Positions 22,054-32,879 of a DNA stretch of 64,000 nucleotides are shown here, piece by piece. The first letter of the stretch is position 1. Every line of letters begins with the position of its first letter. Location: positions 228,258,023-228,322,022 of the forward strand of contig OY992536.1 of NCBI GenBank assembly GCA_963921195.1, given 5' to 3'. The notes below the pieces were generated by a model, which searched no databases, was not told the DNA's origin, and saw only the letters and a list, made by a program, of their open reading frames with translations. The translations under genes were made by a program, and so were the position numbers. The stretch is from Pegoplata infirma. Its lineage: Eukaryota > Arthropoda > Insecta > Diptera > Anthomyiidae.

Positions 22054-22767
22054 TAGTAATAAATAAGAACAGAGTCATAATTAAATTTTAGAAAATAAAT
22101 TAAATTTATAATAAAATCTAATTAAATTTTTCATCTTTTCTAAATATTCCATAAATAATGTATACTAATAGACATTAATTAAACGTATTTCCACACTCCG
22201 ACTCATACAATAGTTTATTTGGTAAACTACTAATTTCCATTAAGGCTATTACATCTTTGCTAATGCCCTCCCAAAAAAACAAATAAATGAGTTTTCTTTG
22301 TTAGTTGTCACAAAAAGTAAATCCTTAATAGAAACCAAAACATTTAGTTTAACAAAAAAGTAAAAAAAAAAAAATTAAGTCTTTGCTAATTAACCTTAAC
22401 AACATTAGTAACTGACCAGACATATTAATAGTGTATATACCTTAAATACCAACATTATGCTTTAAAGCCTAAAAATATGTTGACTTTATTTTACCACAAA
22501 AATAAAAGTTAATACAAGAAAATAGGTTAAATATTTGTAGACAAAAATTTATTAATTATTTTCTATGAACGACAGCATACAGCAACAGGAAATAAAACAA
22601 AATAGACCTATTTCAGTCCCAGCGAAAACTTAATTACACAAAAAAAAAAACAATTACCAAAAAAATGTTAAATTTTTCCAAATTTAAAAAAAAATAATTG
22701 ACTGTAATTACTTGTTTCCGTACAAGAAGAGAAAGCATTTCTGATAATGCAAGAGCTGCTACAGCTA
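22054..22767. other. AT-rich spacer, no gene seen
   Basis: No coding-like frame and no recognised repeat. It precedes the first Family A copy. Confidence 0.55.
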
Positions 22768-22946
22768 ATATATGAGCCATTCCACACCAAATTCCAGCGA
22801 AAAAAAACACGTAAACTTATGAATAGCTTGTATGGATAGCCCTATATGGAACTTAGAAAATTGCGTTTTTGGTTTTTCAATTTTTTCAAAAACTGAGGCG
22901 TGGTCAAATATTGGCAAAATGGTCAAATTTTTGGTGAGTTGCCTTG

Positions 22947-24070
22947 CACTCAAAAAATTATGTTAGTAAAATCAACTGAAAATGTCAGTTAAAATAACTA
23001 CTTTGTAAGTTGTTTTGGGGTCAACTACTTTTTCAGTTAAATTAACTAACAATGTTAGTTATTTTAACTGACAAAAAACAACTGACTTATGTAGTAAAAA
23101 CTACTTACATTTGTAGTCAAAACAACTAAAATGTAGTAAAAATAAAATAATCAATAAATATTTTTTTTTTTTTAATTTTTCAGAAAAAAAATTGAAGACC
23201 AAATTTTTTCAAAGTTTTTTTTTTTTTTTTCTTTAAAAAAAAAGTTGAGAAAAATACAAAAAACGAAAATTAATTTTTATTTTTGGAAAAAAACTTTAAA
23301 AATTTTTCAGAGATAAAAAAAATAAAATTAACTACTTTAAATAACTGTTACTACATCACAGTACTTTTTTGTTAGTTATTCAAAAAAACGACTTAAAATA
23401 ACACTCAGAAAATTATGTAAGTTACTACATGTTAGTTGTTTGCATATTTTACAGTAGTTAGTTGTTTTCAACTACAAAGTCAGTTGTTTTTGTATGAAAA
23501 ATATCAAACAACTATTTCTGTTAGTTATTTTAAGTCGTTTTTTTGAATAACTAACAAAAAAGTACTGTAATGTAGTAACAGTTATTTAAAGTAGTTAATT
23601 TTATTTTTTTTTTATCTCTGAAAAATTTTCAAAGATTTTTCCAAAAAATAAAAATAAATTTTTGTTATTTTTTTTTTATTTTTCACAACTTTAAAAAAAA
23701 AACAAAAAAACTTCGTCTTGAATTTTTTTGAAAAACAAAAATTACATATTGGTTATTTCATTTTTACTACATTTTAGAAGTTTTGACTACAAATGTAAGT
23801 AGTTTTTACTACATAAGTCAGTTGTTTTTTTGTTAGTTAAAATAACTAACATTGTTAGTAGATTTAACTGAAAAAGTAGTTGACCCCAAAACAACTTACA
23901 AAGTAGTTATTTTAACTGACATTTTCAGTTGATTTTACTAACATAATTTTTTGAGTGAACTAACAGAAATAGTTGTTTGATATTTTTCATGACTTTGTAG
24001 TTGAAAACAACTAACTACTGTAAAATATACAAACAACTAACATGTGGTAACTAACATAATTTTCTGAGTG
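22947..24070. mobile_element. Compound foldback with CACTCAAAA ends inside Family A
   Basis: It begins CACTCAAAAAATTATGTTAG and ends CTAACATAATTTTCTGAGTG, with TG on both sides (22945-22946 and 24071-24072). Removing the insert plus one TG restores the Family A junction 'gccttgattaaat' exactly. The body is a long palindrome of 'aactgac', 'gtagtaaaaac' and 'caacta' words. Additional internal termini at about 23402 ('cactcagaaaattatg') and 23957 ('ttttttgagtg') show that arms have been duplicated or inverted within the element. Confidence 0.8.
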
Positions 24071-24835
24071 TGATTAAATATTCATCACATTAAAACGGAA
24101 TGCACCACAATCTTAAAAATTTACACTCTTATATAGTTTTTATGGGCTATTGATTAATTTTTTTTTTTTTTTGTAAAATTTTCAGATCCCGTTTTCCATT
24201 TTTTAAAAAAGTCAATTTATCAAAAATCCGGCCACTTTTTTTTAAAGTTTAGATGTTTGTCCATCCACACAAAAAAATTCAGACACGCGTTTTTGTTTTT
24301 TTTTTTAGAAAATTGCATTTGAATTTTAAAATTCATAACAATTTAGTAATTTGCTTGTATTTTCTTAATTCAACAGATCGTATTTATGCAATTAATAATA
24401 CTCATTCGCAACGTTAAAACAAGAATATACTAGCAAATTACAAAATTGTTATGAAATTTAAAATTCAAACGCGATTTTCTCGAAAAAAATGAAAAACGAG
24501 TGTCTAAATTTTTTTGTGTGGATGGACAAAAATCTAAACTTTCAAAAAAAAAGTGGCCGGATTTTTGCTAAATTAACTTTTTTATAAAATTAAAAATTTC
24601 AGAACGGGTTCTGAAAATTTAAAAATAAAAAAAAAAATAATGGATAGCCCATACAAAACTATATAAGAATGTAAATTTTTGAGATTGTGGTACATTCCGT
24701 TTTAATGTGATAAATATTTAATCAAGGCAACTCGCAACAAATTTTACCGTTTTTCCAATATTTGACCACGCCTCCTAAGCCCAGTTTTTGAAAATTAGAA
24801 AAACCAAAAACACAATTTTCGTAGTTCCATATAGG

Positions 24836-26136
24836 TAGGCTGACCATTCGAATTGATTTGATCAGTACATGTACTGATTTTTGATCACGTGAACTGATCA
24901 AAAAACGTTGCACTGATTTGTACTCATTTTTTAAAATATGTACTGATTGTACTGATTTTTCAACATTTCAACATAAAAAATAATTTTATTTGAAAATTCT
25001 GTACAAAAACTTAAATTTCCATAATATATATAAGTCGTCAGAGTTGTTTTTTATAACTTAAGTCTTAAAATGAGATAATTTATAAAAACGCAAAAATGAA
25101 TCTGAGCATGAGGTTATTTTGATCTTCCTAAATTTATATGAAAATGCGCACAGAATCTTTGAGGTTTTCTATAACAAAAAATTCAATGGGCCGATGGATT
25201 TTTAAAATTTTTAGAAAGATGATGTAAATTGCATTAATCCAAATGATTCTGAGATCTTAGATGCGGTAATGTCATCAGAGCTTATTCGAAAAAGCGTTAA
25301 GAAAATCAGGGCCTTTAACACAAACACCTGCTTAATAGCTGTGAAATTTTCTTATAGGAAAGTTGTTAAAACTTACGGAAAAAGTCTTCAAAATCTGAGG
25401 GATTTTCTTAGTCTCAAAACCTGTGGAATTTTATGAAATATTTTTTGCACTGAAACGATCAAAACATTCAAATGAAGTCGTTTCCAGTCAACTAAATTTT
25501 CTGCAAAATAACGACAACAGTTGTTTTTTAGCAGTTGGTTTTTTGCAGTTTTTTTTTCAAAATACTTGGGATCATGTTAGTTTAACCCACATTTTTTGAG
25601 TGTTAAAAACACATCAGTGTTTTCTCATAAAAAAAAATTAGATAGTTATTTCTTGTGTTCGACCGAACGCACTTTTTCAGACCGAATCCGAACTCGAACT
25701 TCGGTCCATTTTCTTAAGTTCGGCCGAACCCGAACTTTTTTTATTTAAAAAAAAAATTGTTTTTGAGAATTATTACGAAAAAACAACTTAAAAAGTGTTT
25801 TTTTATTAGTTGTACTATTTAATAGTTAAAAAAAAATACTTTGTACTTTTGTATACTTAAAAAAAGTGGAAAAATATAGCTCAAGCTGATTTTTTTTTGG
25901 AAAAAAATATTTCTTTTTAAAAATAGCCCGATTTGAGGTGTTAAGTTGCATTGGTAATATGGCTTAGTTTTAAGACGATAAAAAGCAATACATACAAAAA
26001 CGGTGTTCGGTAAAGTTCGGTCAAAATTTTACCGAACACCGAACAGTGGCCGAACGTCACTTTAGTTATTTCCAGAAAAAAAAAACATTAAAACTTGGGC
26101 GTAATGATTTAAGCTCAGAAAAAAATGGTCACCCTA
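24836..26136. mobile_element. hAT-like element with exact 8-bp TSD inside Family A
   Basis: TAGGCTGACCATT at the left and AATGGTCACCCTA at the right are inverted with one mismatch. The flanks are CATATAGG at 24828-24835 and 26137-26144, exact 8 bp, and excision restores 'catatagggct' of Family A. The left part repeats 'gtactgattttt' and 'gatcac'. The right part (25650-26060) repeats 'gttcgg(t/c)cgaac' words, which may be a further insertion. No transposase is recognisable. Confidence 0.8.
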
Positions 26137-26225
26137 CATATAGGGCTTTCCAAACAACCTATTTAGAAATTTACGGGACACATGTTTTCTGCAGCGGGAC
26201 ATTTGGTGTGGAATGCCTCATAAGG

Positions 26226-27734
26226 GGTATTCACCATGGCATGCTAACCATTTTGTTCAAATTCTGATTAATTTTTATTAAAAGATAACAATTGTTTTAT
26301 ACGACCGTTAAATATTATTCTAGCTCGAGGTCTTTATTTCCTTGACTAATTAAAGCTATGATATTCTTATAGAATATTTTTCAACAAAATTATTTTTCTG
26401 TTTTAAATTTATTTATGTTGGTAATTTTTTAACCGCTTTATTTTAGATAAAAAAAAATATAAAAATTTATACAACTTGATCCGGTATTTAGACATATCTA
26501 AATATTTAAAGTCGAAAAGTAGTTATATACATATGAAGCAAAATCTAAATATATAAAGTGATATACCAAGTGATATATATAATTACATAGAAAATTCTTA
26601 CGAAACCATATAAGATTGTTTTAAATAATATATGATTATCTCAGAGAATTTTTACTCGGATACTTTATACTTTTGCCACCTTTCTTTTTTAAACGCAAAA
26701 TATAATAAAAATTAATAAAAAACAACCAGAACTATATGAAACGTAACAATAAAAATGGACGATGATGAAGAAAAAAAACTAATTTGATTAATGGAAAAAC
26801 GTTGTGCTTAATTAGTGAAAAATAACAACTTAAATACAATATAATATTAAAATAGTAGTTCTCAAATTGTTTTGACTAAAAAGCTTATAACATGCAGGGA
26901 AAGGCTGGCAGCACAATTTATGCCATAAGGTAAATGGATGAAGAAATTTCAAAAAAAGTTTGATCGGGCTGAGCATTTCACCATGTTATTTTTTGCATAT
27001 AACGGTTTATTGAACACCTTCGTCTTCTTGTTAAATTAATAAATTCTAGGTTCTATGGTTAGAAATTTTATTAAACATGTATCCTTTACAATTATTTATA
27101 AAAAAAATCTCATTAAAGTTTGTGAACCTCTGGTTAAAACATTTAAATGGCAATTGTTAGGGGTAAATATGTATATATTTAACATAAACAAGTAAACAAA
27201 AATTAATTATGTGTATCAAAAGGGAAAAAAGCTACAATAAAACATTCTAACCAACCAAACAACCAGATAAGGTAAACAATAATTACAAAATAAAAACCAA
27301 CAAACTAAATGCAAAATGTAAATGTGACTTTGAGTTGAATAAACCAGAAATACTAATTTATATAATAGATTCGTATAAAGAGATTGGTATTACATTTATG
27401 TATGTGATTTTATTGATTCTCTTTTTTATTATTATTTGTATAAAAATAATAATTGTATTTAAGAAATAATGAAATTAAATTAAAATTTTGTTCACTGTTT
27501 TGTCAAGAACATGTTAGGGGAGGAATGAAAAATCATATGGTGTTAGCAGATGAGTTATGGGTTTTTGCAATAAAATAAAAATATTTCTTCATATTAATTT
27601 TGATGATATACTTCATCATATTAAAGAAATATGGCATCGAAATTGATATAACAAGTGACGACACTTTTCATCATGTCATCAAAATATGACTTCAATTCTC
27701 CTTGTAATCTTTGTTACTAAATCGCTAAAGATAT
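26226..27734. other. AT-rich spacer, no gene seen
   Basis: Simple AT-rich sequence with no repeat boundary and no coding-like frame. The T- and A-rich runs near 27400-27480 and the 'gatgatatacttcatcat' words near 27600 are unremarkable. Confidence 0.6.
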
Positions 27735-28384
27735 ACAGAAAAACATGTGTCCCGTGAAGTTCTGAATAAGTTGTATGAATAGCCCCGCATGTAATTAAGA
27801 AAATTACGTTTTTGGTTTTTCAATTTTTCAAAAACTGGGCTTTGGAGGCGTGGTCAAATATTGGAAAAATGGTCAAATTTATGTCGAGTTGCCTTGTTTA
27901 AATATTTATCATAGTTTTGTATAAGCTATCGACTAAATTTTTTTTTTTTTTATATTTTTAGAACCTTTTCTGAAAATTCCAATTTTTTAAAAAAAGTCAA
28001 TTTATCAAAAATCCGGCCACTTTTTTTTTTAAATTTTATAAAGTTTAGATGTTTGCCTATCAACACAAAAAAACATTTGAATGTTAAATTTTATAACAAT
28101 TTCGTAATTTGCTTGTATGTATTTTCCTGTTTTAATATGGCGAATGAGTATTAAATATTTGCATAAATGTTACTCATACGCTATGTTGAAACAAGAAAAT
28201 ACAAGCAAATTACTAAATTTTTATGAAACTCAAATATGATTTTCTCGAAAAAAAGAAAAACACATGTCTAAATTTTTTTGTGTAGATACATATAAACTTA
28301 AAAAAAATAAAAAAAGTGTCCGGATTTCTATTAAATTGACTTTTTAATAATGAAAAATTCAGAAAGACCCAGAAAATTTTCCAT
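27735..28384. mobile_element. Foldback Family A, copy 2, internally deleted
   Basis: It starts inside the left arm ('cagaaaaacatgtgtcccg'), goes through 'ggaggcgtggtcaaatattgg' and 'aaaatccggccac', turns at about 28140 ('gcgaatgagtatt...actcatacgc'), and reaches 'agaaagacccagaaaatt'. The outer part of the right arm is missing. Confidence 0.75.
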
Positions 28385-28418
28385 ATGCCTCATATATGGC
28401 ATATCAAAAAAAAATATA

Positions 28419-29536
28419 TATATGGGTAATTCCAAAAATTTTCGCCCCACTGTTCGGAAACATGCCTTTGGACGCCACTGAGAATTTGGCTCATAGATAT
28501 CCACGTTTATATGAGATATGTTGCATTTTTGGATTTTCAAAATTTGCTGTAGTTTTCAAATTATCGCGGGTCAAAGTTCGACTTTTTTAGCAAAAGTCAG
28601 AAAAATACATGATGTTTAACGTGCTCTAACTTTTTAACTAGTAATCCGATTATCGCAAGTAATGGCTCATATGAAAGCTTAATTCTTCATCTTTTAGGAA
28701 ATATTTTCAAAAGCATACGGTTTTTTTTCAGAAGTGTTGCAAAAATTCAAAAACATTTTTTTTTGCGAATATTTAAAAAAACACATCTTCGATTTTTTTA
28801 AAAAAAAGTTTGGTGATAAACAATACTGTTTTGTACAACATATCCAAAATTCAGAGTGGGATCCCAATGGGATCAAAAAATATTCTGGTTTTAGTACGAA
28901 GTTCTTAAATTTTACCTTAGAAAATTAAAATTTTATGTTTCTTCAATATAAAAATTTAAATTTTCAAAGAAAATTACACTATTAAAATTTTGAAAAACAT
29001 TCAAAACATTAGAAATTTAAATTTTCTAAGGGAAAAATATGAGAACCTCGTACTTAAAACAGAATAGTTCTTGATCCCATGGAGATCCCACTCTGAATTT
29101 TGAATATGTTATACAAAACATTGTTATTTTTCACCAGAATTTTTTTAAAAAAAATCGAAGATGTGTTTTTTTAAATATTCGAAAAGAAAAAATGTTTTTG
29201 CATTTTTGCATCAGTTCTGTAAAAAAAACTGTGTTATTTTAAAAATATTTTCTAAAAGAAGAACCCTAGCTTTCACATGAGCCTAAATTTGTGAAAATCG
29301 GGTCATTGGTTAAGAAGTAACAGCTCTTTAAACGTGATGTATTTTTCTTACTTTTGCTTAAAAAGTCAATCTTTGACCCGCCATAATTCGTTAAATACAC
29401 CAAATGTAAAAAAAAGATATATGGTACATATATCATATATATGAGGGCTATCTGTGTGTCAAGGCTCAAATTAATCTGAGACACCATTTCCAAAAATGAC
29501 TAAAATTTGAGCTAAATTTTCTGGAATGGCCCATAT
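28419..29536. mobile_element. Foldback element B, about 1.1-kb palindrome
   Basis: Left 'tatgggtaattccaaaaatt' mirrors right 'aattttctggaatggcccata'. Paired landmarks include 'cgcgggtcaaagttcgac' with 'gtcaatctttgacccgcc', 'cacatcttcgatttttt' with 'aaaaatcgaagatgtg', and 'cagagtgggatcccaatggg' with 'ccatggagatcccactctg'. The centre is near 28975. It is not similar to Family A apart from the general design and the 'catatgag' end context, and it is non-coding. Confidence 0.85.
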
Positions 29537-29561
29537 GATTTTTTTTATCTTCTTAATATAT

Positions 29562-30642
29562 AACAAGTAGAAAAGTTAAATTCGACTTGGCCGAATCAGG
29601 CGCCCCAGTAGGCTAGTTGGTAGCGTGCTAGCCTATGAGTCTGGGGGTCGTGGGTTCGATTCCCACCAGAGGCCTTGGTCTGATTCGCTACAACGAGACG
29701 AAGGTCATTGTTACCAGTTCTCGGTTAGGTAAAATTAGTATATAATTTGTAATTATATGGTAATTCTTAATAAAATAAAAAAAAAAATAAAATAAAAAAA
29801 TTCGACTCGGCCGAATCTATGAATACCCTCCACAATGCCCTTTTTAAGTTATATGTAGTAAATTTTTTAGAGCGAAAAAATAACATTTTTGATTAGAAAT
29901 ATTTTTTTTGTGTAAAAAAACTTTTTGTTTTTAACTAATTTAAAAAAAAAAAAAAATAATAATAATTTACTAAATTTTTTTTTGAGTGTAAAATTTTTTT
30001 TGAGTGTAATATTTTTATCGATTGTATTTTTTCTTTAGTGTAAAAATATTTTTGAGTGACAAAAATGAGTTGTAAAATATTTTTGTGACTTATCAATGTT
30101 TTTAAAACATGTTTAACGGGTTTTCAACACGTGAATTTAAGGTGATGCGAATCTGAAATTTACGGTTTTGCTAATAACTTTTGAACCACTGAACCGATTT
30201 GACTGAAATTCAACACGAAACTAAAAAAAACGACAAATATATATGAAAAGCTTCAGCATCCTCAGAATTGCCTTTAGCAAGTTATCGTGTTTTTTATCTC
30301 GTAAATTCGTGAAAAACCCTTGCCGAAATTCACTCTTTTGCTCATAACTTTTGAACCACCTGACCGATTTCGCTGGATTGCAATACCAACCTGACCAGGT
30401 AAATGCCCAACATATATGCCAAACTTCAGGAGCCTCCGTAAAGCCTTTCAAAAGTTAGCGTGTTTTCAACCGACAGACGGACAGACGGAGAGACGGACGG
30501 ACGGACATCGCTAGATCGTCTTAGAATCGAACGAGGATCATGAATATATATACTTTATGGGGTCTTAGACCAATATTTCGAGGTGTCACACGGATAACAA
30601 ACTTATATATACCCTCTATCACTAGAGTGGAAGGTATAAAAA
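29562..30642 (+). mobile_element. mini-me/DINE-like element carrying a SINE
   Basis: The head 'caagtagaaaagttaaattcg' is split by the SINE at 29598 and resumes at 29801. The body has 'cacgtgaatttaaggtga' and two 'cataacttttgaaccac' blocks, a GACA/GACG tetramer tract at 30470-30510, the core 'tatatactttatggggtc', and an end 'ctctatcactagagtgg'. It is followed immediately by a Helitron-like segment. Confidence 0.7.
29598..29800 (+). mobile_element. tRNA-derived SINE with 17-20-bp TSD
   Basis: About 200 bp. The tRNA-like head at 29598-29675 has an A box-like TAGGCTAGTTGG, and the B box GGTTCGATTCC at 29653-29663 is a perfect match to GGTTCGANTCC. An unrelated body follows (29676-29770), then a tail of A-rich TAAAA repeats. 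The flanks TTCGACTTGGCCGAATC (29581-29597) and TTCGACTCGGCCGAATC (29801-29817) are a target duplication with one mismatch, extendable by AAA. This is LINE-type target-primed insertion. Which LINE mobilised it is unknown, and I could not fix the parent tRNA. Confidence 0.88.
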
Positions 30643-31003
30643 CGTTTTTATGGCTACATGTTATTTACAACAACTTAAGAACCGCTGGACCGATTGACAC
30701 CAAACTTCGACAGTATATTAGTTTAGTCTGGAGCCAGGGTTCTCTTAAGTTTAATCTCGATAGGTGGCGCTGCTGTCGCAATATTTAAAAATGTGGCTGA
30801 AATTCACAAAATAAATTTTTTAAACAAAAATAAGTTTCCTTATGAACAAAATTCTTCATTTCAGAGAAATTTTACGGCACTTCAGAAAGTTTCGTAATGA
30901 GAAAATTTGTATGTATAAATGGACCCTATAGATGGGGCCTGGGAGAAGCTATTTAGATATTCATGTATAAGCTAACTCGGGCAACGCCGGCCTTTTCAGC
31001 TAG
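30643..31003 (+). mobile_element. Possible Helitron 3' end (CTAG terminus)
   Basis: It ends 'ctcgggcaacgccggccttttcagCTAG|T': a short GC-rich quasi-hairpin (GGGCAACGCC) about 10 nt before CTAG at 31000-31003, followed by T. That is the canonical Helitron 3' architecture with A|T insertion. The upstream body ('ggaccgattgacaccaaactt', 'ggagccagggttctc') is non-coding. The 5' TC end could not be placed. Confidence 0.5.
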
Positions 31004-31974
31004 TAATTATATATAACGCACTTTAAACTTACCCATCAGAAATCACCAATTTCGTTACTGGTGAAAACGGAACTTATCACTGGAATATCTTAAAATACAT
31101 ACTACGTGTGAGATAAAAATTGTACCCGTCACTGACTATCGCAAAAATACTTACTCCGTCACCGGAAACAATAAAAAAAATTAAAATTTTCTAAGTCCAA
31201 ACATTTTTTGTTTAAGTTTTCTAAGTCCCTGACACATTTTTTTTTTTGTGGGAATTTTAGTCTAAAAAATTTTATTGAAATGAATTTAAAAAAAATGTTT
31301 GACAAATTTTGTAAGTATCGAAAAAAATTTTAAGCAAACAATCTAAGTTCCGATTTTTTTAATTCCTGGATACAAAAATGTTTTGGAAATTTTTTTCGTT
31401 TTAGAGTAAAAATTTTATTGAAAATGCGTTTTTTAAATTCTTGCTAGGGAAATTTATTAAAATTGCCTTAAGAAAATTTTTAAAAATTTTCTAAGTTTGG
31501 CAAAAAGTTTTGAAACAAAGGTCTCGTACAAAAATGTTTTGTTTTATCATAGTATATTACTGTGATAATATTGTTATATAGAGCAATATATTATTGAATA
31601 AGCTTCATTATATTGATGAGAGTTACATAAATATTATAAAAAATGTCATAGTTTTGAAGACACATTGCTATCATAATGATAAAACATTCCTAAAACAGTT
31701 TCTAAGTTCGGGATTTTTTTGATTTTTGAGTTTTGGAGTAAAAAATTCGAAAAAAGTTTTAAGAATTTTCTTAAAATTGCCTTCCAAAACTTTTTTAAAA
31801 ATTTCTTAATTTCGAAAAAAAAAAATTAAAAAATCTCAGACACACAAATGTTTTTTCAATCCGTTAACAATGCTTTTAGAAAGAAAAAAAATTTAGATAA
31901 ATTTTTAAAGTTCCGAAAACATTTTTGAATATTGTCTTAGTTCTGGACACATATTTGGTATTGTAATATCATTT
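31004..31974. other. AT-rich spacer, no gene seen
   Basis: Irregular 'tttctaagttc' and 'aaaatttt' phrases suggest old tandem decay. Around 31575-31645 the phrase 'agcaatatattatt' with its continuation is a direct repeat of 34552-34620, that is, on the two sides of the 31975-34550 element. Confidence 0.5.
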
Positions 31975-32257
31975 TATTATACTGTCCGACAGCCAATATT
32001 AAACATGAACCGGATGATATACGTCTGAAAGTAGAGATCAAATGGAGAAAAACTGCATTTACAGTTTTTCATTGTGTGATCCTGTTTCCTTTTAAAAGGA
32101 CTTCATAGTTTTAAACGATACATTTTGTAAAATATTTTTACCATATCGGGTTAAAAGCAGAGACCAAATGTAACAGTTATATGTGTTATTTTGTTTTAAA
32201 AAAAGCATTAAACGGATGTTGTCCAATCTATGCATTATATATATGAAAAGACTTCTA

Positions 32258-32862
32258 CACTCAAAAAAATAAAACTGTAAAGTTAGCAAAAAATTTAGTT
32301 TAATTTAACTAAAAAAACACCTGATTTTGAACCTACTAAATTTCTAGTTAATTTAACAAAAAATATTTAGTTAACTTTTCGTAGAATGAATGTAGCAAAA
32401 AAAACCGTAATTTTAACTTAAAATTCAGCTGAAAATTTCGTAACATTTTTTATTAGTTGAATTCAGCTGAACTTTTTGTAAAAAATTTTAAGTTTGGTAA
32501 ATATTGGTTTTAAACACTAACACTTCACTTCTTTTTTCTTTTTTTTCACATCATTAAGTTCAGCTTAAGTAGGACTTAAGAGATTTGCATAGGAGGCTAC
32601 ACAAGAAATGTTTAAAATTTTTCACTTGACAAAAATGTTACAAAAAATCAGCAAATTTATTAGTAAAAATTCGTAAACTCAGTTTTAAAGTCAACAAAAA
32701 AAATTAATTCAAAATTTGTACAAAACTAGTATTTTCGTAAATTGAACTTAACTAGAAAAAGTAGTTAAAACGCTGATTTTAACTAAAAATGTGCTAAAAA
32801 GCCAGTAAACTCGAGTTAACAAAAAAAAATTTGTTAACTTTACAGTTTTATTTTTTTGAGTG
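32258..32862. mobile_element. TA-flanked CACTCAAAA element, 'gtaaagttagc' family
   Basis: TA-CACTCAAAAAAATAAAACTG at the left and CAGTTTTATTTTTTTGAGTG-TA at the right are perfect inverted repeats, extending on into 'taaagttagcaaa' against 'tttgttaacttta'. The element is 605 bp and non-coding. Its better-preserved ends suggest it is younger than its relative at 20483. Confidence 0.8.
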
Positions 32863-32879
32863 TAGAGATGTCGCGTGTT

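Larger units (their letters stand above)
22768..26225. mobile_element. Foldback Family A, copy 1, split by two later insertions
   Basis: Left end 'tatatgagccattccacacc', right end 'ggtgtggaatgcctcata'. The element proper (22768-22946, 24071-24835, 26137-26225) is one long inverted repeat, with its centre near 24390 between '...aattcaacagatcg' and '...cgcaacgttaaaacaag'. Both arms carry the markers 'gtggtcaaatattgg', 'cattaaaacggaatg', 'cagaacccgttctgaaa'-like and 'aaaatccggccac'. It is non-coding. The TSD is not certain, possibly TA or TATA. Confidence 0.85.

Noticed and set aside
28396..28590. Short frames in the foldback arms (28396-28590, 28734-28928, 33174-33380)
   Set aside because: Each lies within one arm of a palindrome and has a mirrored counterpart in the other arm. 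No start context or domain.
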